NCBI GenBank assembly: GCA_900541645.1
Contig: UQKQ01000016.1
Location: forward strand, 1 to 37,212
Direction: 5' to 3'
DNA from: an uncultured Collinsella sp.
GTDB lineage: Bacteria > Actinomycetota > Coriobacteriia > Coriobacteriales > Coriobacteriaceae
Length of the DNA stretch: 37,212 nucleotides
The notes under the pieces are model-generated. The model did not search any database. It saw nothing but the letters and a program-made list of their open reading frames with translations, and was not told the origin of the DNA. Shown here one piece after another: positions 1-8,192 of the stretch; within the stretch, counting starts at the first letter, position 1, and the number at the start of each line of letters is the position of its first letter. A program made the translations under genes and the position numbers.

Positions 1-156
1 GCCGACGCCCATCAGGAACACGGCGTCGTAGCCCTCGTCGGCGACCTTGTCGGCGAGCGCGGTCATCTTCTTGCCGGTCTCGTAGAGCGCCTTGCCGTCC
101 TCGAGATAGCCCTCCTGGTCGAAATGCATGATCTCGATCTTCTCGGTTTCCTTCAT
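1..156 (-). CDS. SIS-domain sugar-phosphate isomerase/deglycase (partial, N-terminus only)
   Basis: Only the first 52 codons lie in the window. The ATG (154-156) is preceded by a good ribosome site (GAAAGGAGAGACA). The peptide starts MKETEKIEIMHFDQEGY and ends in ...AVFLMGVG, where the first strand and glycine turn of a SIS (sugar isomerase) fold is expected. SIS proteins of this kind (AgaS/FrlB-like) bind phosphosugars and isomerise or deglycate them. It starts 60 bp after the stop of another SIS gene on the same strand, so the two are probably co-transcribed and may act on the same amino-sugar or Amadori-type substrate. The family call rests on a short fragment; the substrate is unknown. 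Confidence 0.65.
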   Translation of the reverse strand, partial: MKETEKIEIMHFDQEGYLEDGKALYETGKKMTALADKVADEGYDAVFLMGVG

Positions 157-216
157 TTGTCTCTCCTTTCTGGGGTTGTTTCCACATCCCCCATGCCAAC
201 GGGCATCAAAACCCGC

Positions 217-1332
217 TTACATTCCGTAACACTCAGCCGCTTTGGCCTTAAGCGCATTGACTGACTCTTCGTAGCCCTCTGCCTTGACCTCCATTTGCTT
301 GGAGACGGTATCGAGATACGGGTGCACGTTCCATGACTTCAGACGCTCGGCGATCATGGCCGCAATCGTCTGGAAGAACACAAGATTGGGAATTGCGCTG
401 AGCAGCGGAGCCACCTGAGGCACCGCAACCTCGTGAGCCCTACCCTTGGGATGGGCCGTGAGCAGCACCGTTTTTGCCGTAACGTTCGATAGCGCATCGG
501 CGATATTCGCAAGACGCTCCGACCCCTGCGGATCGTCGACGATAAACACCAGATGGCCCGGAACGATCTGCATCTCGGGACCGTGGACGAACTCCTCGCC
601 TTCGTGATGCATGGCAGGAATCTTGATGGTCTCGCTCAGCTTGAGCGCTGCCTCCTCGGCAACACCATAGTTGGGGCCGTTGCCGACGACCATGGCGGGC
701 ATGTGCTCAGAAAGCTCGAGCATGTGATCTTGGACATATGCCTCGGCGGTCTTGCACATCACGGCATTAGCCTGGATAGCCTCGCGCAGGTCATCAAGAC
801 GCTGAGCAACGCCCTTGGCGTCAATCGTTCCGCGCGCCTGACCGCCGTAAATACCAAAGAGCACCAGGTACTCAACGAGAACCTCGACGCCCAGAGTCAC
901 AAAGTCCACCGACTCGACACCCACACCGTAGTCAAGAACGATGTCAGCGTGTTCCTTGATGGGTGCCTCGACGTTTGCCGTGAGCGCAACTGCAGCCATA
1001 TCGTGTGCACGCATGTAATCGAGCGCCGCAATCGTATTGGTCGAATAGCCGCTCTGCGAGACGGCGATGTTGAGCGCATGCTGCGGATAGGTGTGTTCAA
1101 AATCGACGAAGGCCTCGGGCGTCACAACGGACACCTGCATCTGCAGCGCATCTTGCAGGTAATCGCGGGCGCAATCGGCGGCATGGCGCGACGAACCCGA
1201 AGCAACGATGCGCAGTGCATCAAAAGAACCGGACTGGAAAATATCAACGAGCTGCGCTACCAGCTCAGACGAACGCTCGAGGTTCTCCCCCATACGCACA
1301 TGGGCAAGCTGAACGTAATCGAGCATCTTCAT
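217..1332 (-). CDS. SIS-domain sugar-phosphate isomerase/deglycase
   Basis: This 371-residue protein has two SIS domains and no glutaminase domain, so it resembles AgaS/FrlB-type phosphosugar deaminases or deglycases rather than full GlmS. The first domain shows ASGSSRHAADCARDYL and VSQSGYSTNTIAALDYMRA (phosphosugar-binding Ser/Thr loops). The second has the helix EEAALKLSETIKIPA followed by EGEEFVHGPEMQIV, which matches the E-x-HGP signature of the isomerase family. The start is taken at MKMLDYVQ because a GAGGTGAG ribosome site lies just upstream; an in-frame start 13 codons earlier lacks one. It sits downstream of two GntR/UTRA regulators and just upstream of a second SIS gene, which suggests an inducible catabolic operon for a phosphorylated amino sugar or glycated amino acid. 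The exact substrate cannot be read from the sequence. Confidence 0.85.
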   Translation of the reverse strand: MKMLDYVQLAHVRMGENLERSSELVAQLVDIFQSGSFDALRIVASGSSRHAADCARDYLQDALQMQVSVVTPEAFVDFEHTYPQHALNIAVSQSGYSTNTIAALDYMRAHDMAAVALTANVEAPIKEHADIVLDYGVGVESVDFVTLGVEVLVEYLVLFGIYGGQARGTIDAKGVAQRLDDLREAIQANAVMCKTAEAYVQDHMLELSEHMPAMVVGNGPNYGVAEEAALKLSETIKIPAMHHEGEEFVHGPEMQIVPGHLVFIVDDPQGSERLANIADALSNVTAKTVLLTAHPKGRAHEVAVPQVAPLLSAIPNLVFFQTIAAMIAERLKSWNVHPYLDTVSKQMEVKAEGYEESVNALKAKAAECYGM

Positions 1333-1460
1333 CGTCTCACCTCGTAACAAATCATTAGTATTTGATACCAACCACAGTTACAGGTTACGGCTTTTTGATA
1401 CCTCTTTGTCGATTAATTTATCCCCATCGGCGAACGGTCGATTTTGAGCCATGTAAGGTT

Positions 1461-1468
1461 GTATATAC
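1461..1468. promoter_or_regulatory. Candidate GntR/HutC-type operator GTATATAC in the SIS-operon promoter
   Basis: A perfect GTATATAC palindrome lies between the GntR gene and the SIS gene. On the minus strand TTGATT and TATACA, 16 bp apart, could serve as -35 and -10, with the palindrome overlapping the -10. HutC-class GntR regulators typically bind GT-N-TA-N-AC palindromes, so a neighbouring GntR protein is the likely binder. Two direct copies of GGTATCAAA (minus strand; about 1366-1374 and 1398-1406) flank the remaining leader and could also be sites. Confidence 0.35.
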
Positions 1469-1526
1469 GGTCTGCTCAACGAATCAAAATTCCGTCAACT
1501 TTTCAGCCCGTTATGCAAAAAACCAG

Positions 1527-2240
1527 CTAGTACGTATAGGTATATCCACCCGCATCACCGCGGTTAAACGACTTGACGTACTCGATCGCCTGGCCGCTCG
1601 CATCGAAGCTTACGCACTCCAGCGTCAAGGCAAGATCACCCTGCTCCAGTCCAAGCAGGCCGGCATCTCGTGCGCCCAGCGCTTCGATATCGAGCTTTTC
1701 CTGTGCCATAACTGGCTTTCGGCCCAGCATCTCATAGGTCTCGTACAAGCTGAAGACCGACACGTCAATATCTTCGATGGGTGGGAACAGCAGGCAGGGA
1801 ATCAGCGCCGTCTCGATCGATACGGGGCTACCGTTTATGCAGTTCAGGCGTCGAATGGAATAGAGCAGGTCGTCCTCGGCGATGCCAAACAGGTCAGCGT
1901 AGTATGGCCCCGCATAACGCTTGGAACGTGCGAGAATACGGACGGACGGCTCGCCGCCCGAAGCACGGACCGATTCACGGAAACCGCCCGTGCGTTCAAA
2001 AAAAGCAGGTACTTTCTGCGCCACAAAGGCACCTTTCCCCCGAACACGGCGAATCTGCCCGCGCCGAACCAGCTCATCGACAGCGCTTCGGATGGTCAAG
2101 CGTGTCGTACCAAATTCCTCGGCGAGGTCTTTTTCGGACGGAATCATGGAACCCGTGGGATATGTACCGCGCTCGATACGCTCCTCGATGCGGCGTCGAA
2201 TGCGCATATAAACCGGGGTGGCATCTACTGTTTCAGCCAT
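1527..2240 (-). CDS. GntR-family regulator with UTRA ligand domain (HutC subfamily)
   Basis: The 237-residue protein has an N-terminal GntR winged helix (about residues 10-77; YMRIRRRIEERIERGTYP, then SEKDLAEEFGTTRLTIRSAV and GKGAFV) and a C-terminal UTRA effector domain ending FDASGQAIEYVKSFNRGD. UTRA domains bind small molecules, often phosphosugars, and release the operator. A GGCAGGTGA ribosome site precedes the ATG. Its start overlaps the end of the upstream gntR gene by 16 bp, so translation is coupled. The next gene downstream is the SIS protein, its probable target. It resembles its partner only at family level; the two may bind different ligands or form a heteromeric regulator. Confidence 0.88.
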   Translation of the reverse strand: MAETVDATPVYMRIRRRIEERIERGTYPTGSMIPSEKDLAEEFGTTRLTIRSAVDELVRRGQIRRVRGKGAFVAQKVPAFFERTGGFRESVRASGGEPSVRILARSKRYAGPYYADLFGIAEDDLLYSIRRLNCINGSPVSIETALIPCLLFPPIEDIDVSVFSLYETYEMLGRKPVMAQEKLDIEALGARDAGLLGLEQGDLALTLECVSFDASGQAIEYVKSFNRGDAGGYTYTY

Positions 2241-2992
2241 TGTTCACCTGCCACACTCCTCATGCCGTTCTCTTCGCCGTTATCGGCAAAGCGAAACTTT
2301 GTGGGCAAAATCACCGATTTGCAATGCTCCACAAAACGCATGTCCTTATCAAATTCAATCGAGCTCTCATAGAACACCGGCGTTCCCTCTTCTTGCTGGA
2401 GCAGCTCGGCCTCTTCGACGTTCAAACGCGAGATAGAGATATGCTCACGTCCATGCTCAACACGCACGCCGCCTTCTTTGAGCAAGACATCGTAAAGGCT
2501 CTCGCACTCAAAATCGTGCTCGGTAAGCGATGGGCACAGGGACAGGTTAACGTGAGCGGTCTCGATTGACGCCGGCTCGCCCTCAATAAGTCGAACGCGC
2601 TGCATGCGGAGCAAAGGAGCGCCTACAGACACCCCAAGCTTGTCGGCAAGCGCCTCATCCGCCTCGATGGTCCCGGTGGAAACCAGACGAGAAGAGGGGT
2701 GCAGACCGGCAGTCCGCACAGCATCGGAAAAGTTATACGTTTCCTGAAAGATGTTTAGCGGCTTGGGAGGACACACATACGTACCCGATCCGCGACGGCT
2801 CTCGAGCGTTCCACACGAGATGAGCCGCGTGATACCGGCACGCAACGCTGTACGCGAAACGCCAATCTCTTCGCACAGCACGCGCTCGGCCGGCAGGCGA
2901 TCCCCGCCGGCAAGCTGATGGTGCTGGATATACCAAAGAATTCCCTCAACAGCACGATCTTTGGGGGGAATTGCATAAGATTCGCCTGCCAT
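2225..2992 (-). CDS. GntR-family regulator with UTRA ligand domain (HutC subfamily)
   Basis: This 255-residue protein has a GntR DNA-binding domain at residues about 10-80 (GDRLPAERVLCEEIGVSRTA, ESRRGSGTYVCPP) and a UTRA domain (LRMQRVRLIEGEPASIETAH; C-terminal VFYESSIEFDKDMRFVEH). GAGGAG lies eight bases before the ATG. It is the first gene of an apparent operon with a second GntR/UTRA gene, overlapping by 16 bp, and two SIS proteins. The ligand is probably the phosphosugar handled by the SIS enzymes; this is inferred from context only. Confidence 0.88.
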   Translation of the reverse strand: MAGESYAIPPKDRAVEGILWYIQHHQLAGGDRLPAERVLCEEIGVSRTALRAGITRLISCGTLESRRGSGTYVCPPKPLNIFQETYNFSDAVRTAGLHPSSRLVSTGTIEADEALADKLGVSVGAPLLRMQRVRLIEGEPASIETAHVNLSLCPSLTEHDFECESLYDVLLKEGGVRVEHGREHISISRLNVEEAELLQQEEGTPVFYESSIEFDKDMRFVEHCKSVILPTKFRFADNGEENGMRSVAGEQWLKQ

Positions 2993-3030
2993 TGCACAGA
3001 CTCCTCATTCAGAAACGTATGCCGCCAAAA

Positions 3031-3519
3031 TTAGGCCAGCCCTCCCATGGCATCAAATTCGGCCTTGATCTTCTCGGCGACATTCCGATACGACTTATAT
3101 AGACTTGAATCGCGTTTAACTTCGTCGGTCATAACGGGAATCTCTAATTTGGAAACCTCGTCTTTTCCCGTCTGAACCGCCACAACAACGCCCATACCAA
3201 GACACATATTACGCTTGGCAGCGTTTATTTTCGCCGCCTTGGCAGGATTTGCCAGGATACGCTGGGCAAATTCCTGTTTTGAAGTCACTTCCTCGGCCTC
3301 CGGATCGCCCGCCTCGGCTACTTCGCACTGCAACACGTCCGCATAGTCAAAAATCTTAGGCTCTGCACCACGCTGATGCACGGCCCACTTGCGACGCGTG
3401 GCATCCTGGTAGATAGCCGGCAAAAACGTAAACCGCGGCGGGTCCAAAATCGTATCCGTGATGGTAAACACATCGGGATCAAAGGCATCCTGCGGGTTTT
3501 TCTTCTTGAACAGCCCCAT
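3031..3519 (-). CDS. Small conserved-type hypothetical protein
   Basis: A 162-residue soluble protein starting MGLFKKKNPQDAFDPDVF. The start is chosen because GGGAGG lies five bases upstream; the longer frame (11 extra codons) has none. There is no signal peptide or long membrane segment. The central part (about residues 25-70: a short hydrophobic stretch, then KIFDYADVLQCEVAEAGD) recalls the beta-rich region of DUF4428-like proteins, where a value is read through 'file/field' strands, but this is a weak impression. The C-terminal half contains MCLGMGVVVAVQTGK and a mixed charged helix. It is transcribed with, or just after, the LacI-family gene. Function unknown. Confidence 0.7.
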   Translation of the reverse strand: MGLFKKKNPQDAFDPDVFTITDTILDPPRFTFLPAIYQDATRRKWAVHQRGAEPKIFDYADVLQCEVAEAGDPEAEEVTSKQEFAQRILANPAKAAKINAAKRNMCLGMGVVVAVQTGKDEVSKLEIPVMTDEVKRDSSLYKSYRNVAEKIKAEFDAMGGLA

Positions 3520-3707
3520 ATCAGCCTCCCGTACTAGCATTAAACAACTCAAGCTGAATATAGCACCAATTTCAAGCCACTGCCTTACCCTATCGGTGCG
3601 CGGCGTCTATGGCTCGCCCAGCGGAAGAGTTAACGGACGAGGGCCGGGGTGCCTGCCGGCAAATAGCGGACACTCCGCATGCAATCTATGCAAACAAACA
3701 AGTACGC

Positions 3708-4736
3708 TTAGCTACATTCGGTAAGTTCGAGCACGCTGCCCTTAACGATAAGTGCCGGCTCCAGGACGACCTCTTCGGCACGCCTACCGCCCCTACCGGC
3801 AAGACGCTTGGACATGCAGCCAAAAGCATGCTCCGCAAGGACACCAGGATCCTGCTCAATCGCGGTCAGCGCCGGCTCAAAGAGAACGTCGGCCGCCGAG
3901 TTGTCATAGCTTACGACCGAAATATCGCCCGGGATGCTCTTCCCCATCTCGTGCAAGCGCTTGAGCAGACCGAGGGCGATGTTATCCGAACTTGCGAACA
4001 CAGCGGTGGCATCAGTTGCGAGCACCGCCTCCGAGGCCTCGTAGGCACTCGGAATGTAGTACTCGCTCTCAAACTCCAAACGCGCGTCGATAGGCAAGCC
4101 AACCTCGCGCAGTGCGCGCTCATAGCCGGCAAGTCGCTTACGCCCCGTATTGGAACGGCGCGCGTTAACCAAGCAGGCAATGCGACGGTGGCCCTGCTCG
4201 ATCAGATAGCGGGTGGCCATGTAGCCACCCATCTCGTGGTCGAACATCACCTTGTCGCACTCGAGCCCTTCAATGGCACGGTCGACCATCACGGCCGGGA
4301 TGGGCAGGTGGCTGACTTCTTCGCGCAGGGCGCGGTCATCGGAGAACTCGTCACCCACCACCAGGAAGACGCCATCAACGCCGCGCGTCACCAGCTGGCG
4401 CAGCAGCTCCAGATCGTCATCGGCGCTTCCGCCCGAGCTGGTAATGAAGAGCGCATAGCCGTCCTCGCGGCAGCGCTTTTCCAGGCTACCGGCGAGCGAG
4501 GCAAAAAAGCGGCTCTCGATGTTAGGGACGATAAGGCCCAGCGTGCGCGACTCGCGCATGACCAGGCTGCGCGCAATCTGGTTGGGAACATAGTGGTTGC
4601 GCGCCGCGACCTCTTTGATGAGCTTGCGGTTTTCTTCCGAGATGCGACAGGGCCGATTATTGAGAACAAGCGAGACCGACGAGGGGGAAAGCCCCACCTC
4701 CTGGGCGATCTGCTTGAGGGTGACTTTGTTGGCCAT
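3708..4736 (-). CDS. LacI-family transcriptional regulator
   Basis: This 342-residue protein has the LacI helix-turn-helix at residues 4-50 (VTLKQIAQEVGLSPSSVSLV, with hinge helix YVPNQIARSLVMRES) and a periplasmic-binding-protein-like effector domain (TLGLIVPNIESRFFASLAGS, VDGVFLVVGDEF, VFASSDNIALGLLKRL, ISVVSYDNS). Such proteins repress sugar catabolic genes until a sugar binds. The ribosome site AAGGAGCGAG abuts the ATG. Nearby targets could be the SIS operon or distant sugar genes. Specificity cannot be deduced. Confidence 0.9.
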   Translation of the reverse strand: MANKVTLKQIAQEVGLSPSSVSLVLNNRPCRISEENRKLIKEVAARNHYVPNQIARSLVMRESRTLGLIVPNIESRFFASLAGSLEKRCREDGYALFITSSGGSADDDLELLRQLVTRGVDGVFLVVGDEFSDDRALREEVSHLPIPAVMVDRAIEGLECDKVMFDHEMGGYMATRYLIEQGHRRIACLVNARRSNTGRKRLAGYERALREVGLPIDARLEFESEYYIPSAYEASEAVLATDATAVFASSDNIALGLLKRLHEMGKSIPGDISVVSYDNSAADVLFEPALTAIEQDPGVLAEHAFGCMSKRLAGRGGRRAEEVVLEPALIVKGSVLELTECS

Positions 4737-4919
4737 CTCGCTCCTTCCGGGTTTACGCGCAATCTCTTGAAAGTATAGCGACTACCCCTCTACCTCGGTG
4801 ATAAACACTTTACCAATCCGGTAGACGGCTGTTTTATCGCCGCCAGCGCACCAAATCCGTCCGGGTGGGGTATATTGCAATCGATTGATGACAACGACCA
4901 CCAAAAGGCGGATATCCGT

Positions 4920-5882
4920 ATGCACGAGAACGATTTTTTTAACGAGGACCTGCTGTGCGCGCTCGCTGGCGTTGCCGGCGAGGACAACGTGCTGATGAGC
5001 GAGCCCATGCGCGAGCACACCACGTTTAAGATCGGCGGTCCGGCCGACGTCTTTGTCACGCCCGATACTGAGCAGGGCCTCGTCGCCACGCTCGATACCT
5101 GCTATCGCTGCAATCTACCACTCACCATCGTGGGCAACGGCTCCGACTTGCTCGTCGGCGACAAGGGCATCCGCGGCGTCGTCGTAGCGCTGGGCGAGGG
5201 CCTCTCCGACATTACGGTCGACGGCACGCACGTCACGGCGGCAGCCGGCGCCTTGCTTTCCGATGTCGCCGCGGCGGCAGCCGAGGCCGGCCTCACCGGC
5301 ATGGAGCCCATCTCGGGTATCCCCGGATCGGTCGGCGGCGCCTGCTACATGAACGCCGGTGCCTACGGTGCCTGCATGGCCGATGTGCTGGAGTCCGTGC
5401 GCGTCTACAAACCCGCTCGCCAGCTCGACGATGGCACCCGCGGCAGCGGCAACATCATCGAGTTCGATGTCGACGAACTCAACCTGGGCTATCGCAAGAG
5501 CCGCATCGCCGACGACGGCTTCATCGTACTTTCGGCCACTTTCAATCTCGCCCCGGGCAACGCCGCGATGATTAAGGCCGACATGGACGACTACCACCAG
5601 CGCCGCGAGGACAAGCAGCCGCTCGACATGCCGAGTGCTGGCTCCACTTTCAAGCGCCCCGAGGGTTACTTTGCCGGCAAACTCATCATGGATGCCGGCC
5701 TGCGAGGACACGCCGTTGGCGGCGCGCAGGTGAGCGAGAAGCACTGCGGCTTCATCGTCAACGCCGACCACGCCACCGCCGCCGACGTCGACGAACTCAT
5801 CCGCCACATCCAAACAACCGTCAAAGACCAATTCAACGTAGACCTAGAACCCGAAGTCCACCGAGTCGGCGAATTTTTATAG
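4920..5882 (+). CDS. murB: UDP-N-acetylenolpyruvoylglucosamine reductase (MurB)
   Basis: MurB reduces UDP-GlcNAc-enolpyruvate to UDP-MurNAc with NADPH and FAD, the second committed step of peptidoglycan synthesis, in the cytoplasm. The 320 residues fit the short type II family. Visible motifs are TTFKIGGPADVFV and VGNGSDLLVGDKG (FAD binding), GIPGSVGGACYMNAGAYG, AGSTFKRPEG with the proton-donor Ser242, and the C-terminal EPEVHRVGEFL with the catalytic-type Glu312. The ATG at 4920 follows AAGGCGG; a TTG at 4875 in the same frame is possible but less likely. The last ten codons and the stop are repeated exactly 687 bp downstream, evidence that a segment was inserted at the 3' end and restored the reading frame. 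Confidence 0.95.
   Translation: MHENDFFNEDLLCALAGVAGEDNVLMSEPMREHTTFKIGGPADVFVTPDTEQGLVATLDTCYRCNLPLTIVGNGSDLLVGDKGIRGVVVALGEGLSDITVDGTHVTAAAGALLSDVAAAAAEAGLTGMEPISGIPGSVGGACYMNAGAYGACMADVLESVRVYKPARQLDDGTRGSGNIIEFDVDELNLGYRKSRIADDGFIVLSATFNLAPGNAAMIKADMDDYHQRREDKQPLDMPSAGSTFKRPEGYFAGKLIMDAGLRGHAVGGAQVSEKHCGFIVNADHATAADVDELIRHIQTTVKDQFNVDLEPEVHRVGEFL
5851..5881 (+). repeat. 31-bp direct repeat, copy 1 (murB 3' end; att-like)
   Basis: This 31-bp stretch, starting CCGAAGTCCACCGAG and ending in TTTTTATA, codes for the last residues of MurB and runs into its TAG stop. The same 31 bp recur without mismatch at 6538-6568. The match stops abruptly on both sides (c versus a before it, g versus a after it), as expected for the core of an integration site or a duplication junction. 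Confidence 0.85.
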
Positions 5883-5910
5883 CCTGCCCACCGCGATCCA
5901 CTTTAATTAA

Positions 5911-5946
5911 TAACGGGACAAGTGATCTAGCTCACTTGTCCCGTTA
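5911..5946. terminator. Bidirectional stem-loop terminator between murB and the convergent small gene
   Basis: A perfect 15-bp inverted repeat (TAACGGGACAAGTGA, six-base loop, TCACTTGTCCCGTTA) stands between two convergent stop codons (5882 and 5951). A/T-rich runs flank both sides, but no long U tract is present. It lies inside the segment bounded by the 31-bp direct repeats. Confidence 0.7.
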
Positions 5947-5950
5947 TCAT

Positions 5951-6316
5951 TTATTTGTGAAGAACATCGGCTAGCCGCAGGATTGAAATCATCGACCGAT
6001 AAGTGAGTTCCACTTTTTCGCCCGCAAGCAGTCGTTTCGAGCCAATCTCATCTAGTCCCACAAGCCGAGAAAACAGCGGGCTGCTCATCGTGCCCTCGTC
6101 AATTGATTCCCTTATGGTCTTCAAAACGTCCGTATCATGAAGCGACGCCGAGCTGTAGGGGGCAACACGAGCGGAACTCTCAATTAACGACGAAACAAAA
6201 GGATGGAGATGCTTTGGACATAGTCCATCAAACACCACATCCCCATTGTCATCCGAGCCGACTAATCGCCAACTATAATGATCGACCCAGTCGTCTCCGT
6301 CATATATGGTGTCCAT
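5951..6316 (-). CDS. Hypothetical protein of the inserted segment, possible HTH-like C-terminus
   Basis: A 121-residue acidic protein starting MDTIYDGDDWVDHYSW. The ATG at 6316 follows GGGAAG at a normal distance; a TTG two codons earlier is less likely. The first part (about 1-70) is a compact soluble sequence with CPKHLHPFVSSLIESS. The end (about 75-121: SSPLFSRLVGLDEIGSKRLL, then YRSMISILRLADVLHK) has the spacing of a helix-turn-helix or antitoxin-like fold, but I do not recognise a family. Base composition is clearly more AT-rich than neighbouring genes. It is the only gene in the 687-bp segment between the two copies of the murB end, so it is probably horizontally acquired cargo. Confidence 0.65.
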   Translation of the reverse strand: MDTIYDGDDWVDHYSWRLVGSDDNGDVVFDGLCPKHLHPFVSSLIESSARVAPYSSASLHDTDVLKTIRESIDEGTMSSPLFSRLVGLDEIGSKRLLAGEKVELTYRSMISILRLADVLHK

Positions 6317-6537
6317 GAGCAACTTCCCGTCTAGAGAGACCTATTTGGACATCGGGGCGCAAGACCGCAATCCATATAGGACCAGCAGCAGCTCCAACCC
6401 AACGCACCGCTCGACAATTGCAAATTGCGGCTATTTTAAATCTACATGATCAGTTCGAGTTCGCAACAAGGCGATTATTGCAACTAGGTTATATTTCATT
6501 TTCCACTTTGGTGAGCCGTCGGCTCCAAATTCCAAAA

Positions 6538-6568
6538 CCGAAGTCCACCGAGTCGGCGAATTTTTATA
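6538..6568 (+). repeat. 31-bp direct repeat, copy 2 (ancestral murB 3' end)
   Basis: Exact copy of 5851-5881. Read in the murB frame it gives the same last residues followed by TAA instead of TAG. It is followed directly by a hairpin terminator (6573-6594), so this copy is probably the original murB end, displaced downstream when the 687-bp segment was inserted. Confidence 0.85.
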
Positions 6569-6572
6569 AAAA

Positions 6573-6594
6573 GAAGGCCCCGAAAGAGGCCTTC
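6573..6594. terminator. Hairpin terminator (probably the ancestral murB terminator)
   Basis: GAAGGCC, eight-base loop, GGCCTTC, with AAAAA before and a T-rich ACTTTCTTT after. It lies immediately after the second copy of the murB end. Confidence 0.65.
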
Positions 6595-6646
6595 ACTTTC
6601 TTTAATTCAGACAACCAGTCCGGTATGTCGCGCCCCGAACCCGAGA

Positions 6647-6782
6647 GGGCCGTGTGCCCGCCCGCAATATATTTGATTGATCGCGAGTTCCGCACGCAAA
6701 GAAGGCCACTTAATGTGGCCTTCGTCTTGCGCAGGACTGCCCGAGCAGGCAATCAAATATATTGCGGGCGGGCACGCGGCCC
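6647..6782 (+). repeat. Long palindromic element, copy A (33-bp arms, 70-nt conserved core)
   Basis: The arms are 6647-6679 and 6750-6782. They are complementary at 32 of 33 positions, and the single mismatch is a T opposite G, which would still pair in a plus-strand RNA. The core (6680-6749) starts ATCGCGAGTTCCGCAC, contains the hairpin GAAGGCCAC-TTAAT-GTGGCCTTC, then GCAGGACT and ends GAGCAGG. The core matches three other copies in this window; the arms do not. It starts eight bases beyond the stop codon of the minus-strand hydrolase gene. Short open frames through it are by-products. Confidence 0.85.
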
Positions 6783-6790
6783 AGTCGGCT

Positions 6791-7996
6791 TTACGACAGC
6801 GCAATACCGCCAAGCCAGCCCCAACGCACGCCAGAGCCAGTACCATAAAAGCTGATGAACGAATCAAGCGACTTAGACGTAATGGCGCCCTCGTTGCTCA
6901 TAACGATGCCGCCGCCAACGTAGATACCCACATGACCGTAGATAAGGCCCGGAGCACCCGTGCCGCTGTGCGAGGAATCGGCCACGATCATGCCCACCTG
7001 CAGCGCCGAGCGGTCGGAGCTATAGCACCAGGCGTTGAACATGTCACACGCGTTGCCGCCAAAATAGCCCACGCCGGCATTGCGGAAGACGTTGGTAACC
7101 CAGGCAGCACACCAGCCCTGGCCGGGAGAAGGCGTCGAGTAGCACGCATTGACGACGGCCTGCTGCTTGCCCGAACCGCCCGTCTGTTGCGGGGTGCCGC
7201 CGGCATACGAGCCGCCACCCGAGCTCGAGCCACCCGAAGAAGAGCCCGTGTTCGCAGAGGCCGCGGCTGCCGCAGCCGCCTTCCTAGCGGCCTCCTCAGC
7301 CTGGGCGGCAGCGAGGATCTCGGAATCGCGCTGAGCCATGAGTTCCTTGACGTCGTCGGAAAGACCGTTCAGCACGGTCTGGACTTCTTGCTGCTTGGCC
7401 TGCATATCCTGCATCTGAGCCGTCTGCTGGTCCTTGAGTTTCTCCAGGTTGGCCTTTTGTGCTTCGAGCTCGGTCTTCTGCGCGTCGAGCTCAGCCTGAA
7501 TCGTCTGGATATCCTCGATGGCATCGCGGTCGCTCTTGTTGATCTTCTCAACGTAATGCGCGTTGGCGACGAGTTCCTCAAACGAGCCAGAGGCCAGCAG
7601 CAGCGACAGGATGTTCGTACCGCCGGACTTGTAGCTGGCGGCCACGCGATCGGAAAGGTCGTTGCGCTTCTTCTTGAGCTCGGCCTTCTTTTCATCGATC
7701 TGGGCCTGCGTGTCGTCAATCTTGCCCTGGACATTCTCGATGTCGTTGAGGGTCTGGGCATTCTTGTTGGCCAGCGCCGCATACTCATTTGCGATGCTGT
7801 CGAGCTGGGCCTGAACCTCGTCGAGTTGGGCCTGGGCGGCATTCAATTTATCGGTGGTTTCTTTGGAAGCCTCCGCCGCATGGGCGCGAGTGGGCAGGCC
7901 AAAAAGAACTGCCGCAGAAGCGGCACCGAACAGGGCCTTAAGGGCAGTGCGGCGCGAGAGCTCCTGGGAAAGGATGGAATCGCTGTTTGGTGACAT
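6791..7996 (-). CDS. Secreted coiled-coil peptidoglycan hydrolase with C-terminal CHAP/NlpC-like domain
   Basis: This 401-residue protein has a twin-arginine-like signal (SRRTALKAL, hydrophobic stretch, cleavage near THRA/AHAA around residue 41). A long coiled coil of Gln/Glu/Lys heptads follows (about 45-235), then an Ala-rich and Gly/Ser linker (about 238-275), and a cysteine peptidase domain (about 280-401). The catalytic Cys sits in GQGWCAAWVTNVF and the His in YGHVGIYVGGG. The layout matches PcsB/CwlO-like cell-division hydrolases, in which the coiled coil controls an amidase or endopeptidase, often through FtsEX. CGGAG precedes the ATG. It is a single-gene unit, ending at palindromic element A. 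Confidence 0.87.
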   Translation of the reverse strand: MSPNSDSILSQELSRRTALKALFGAASAAVLFGLPTRAHAAEASKETTDKLNAAQAQLDEVQAQLDSIANEYAALANKNAQTLNDIENVQGKIDDTQAQIDEKKAELKKKRNDLSDRVAASYKSGGTNILSLLLASGSFEELVANAHYVEKINKSDRDAIEDIQTIQAELDAQKTELEAQKANLEKLKDQQTAQMQDMQAKQQEVQTVLNGLSDDVKELMAQRDSEILAAAQAEEAARKAAAAAAASANTGSSSGGSSSGGGSYAGGTPQQTGGSGKQQAVVNACYSTPSPGQGWCAAWVTNVFRNAGVGYFGGNACDMFNAWCYSSDRSALQVGMIVADSSHSGTGAPGLIYGHVGIYVGGGIVMSNEGAITSKSLDSFISFYGTGSGVRWGWLGGIALS

Positions 7997-8192
7997 ATGT
8001 ACTCCGTTACATGCTTATTTATATGTCGCTCAACTCATACATATTAGCGTACATATGGCGCGTCCCAACGATTTCCACGAACGGCAGGAAACTACAAGGT
8101 CGGCGGCTCGTAAGCAATTGTCAAATTTGAGGTAACAATTGAGCAAGCTCTTATATGAGTACGTTAACATAATCCTCTGCTTTTCCTACAGT

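Noticed and set aside
6647..6782. Integron attC site or simple terminator
   Set aside because: attC sites conserve the outer ends and vary inside, the reverse of what is seen; no U tract follows the stem as in an intrinsic terminator.
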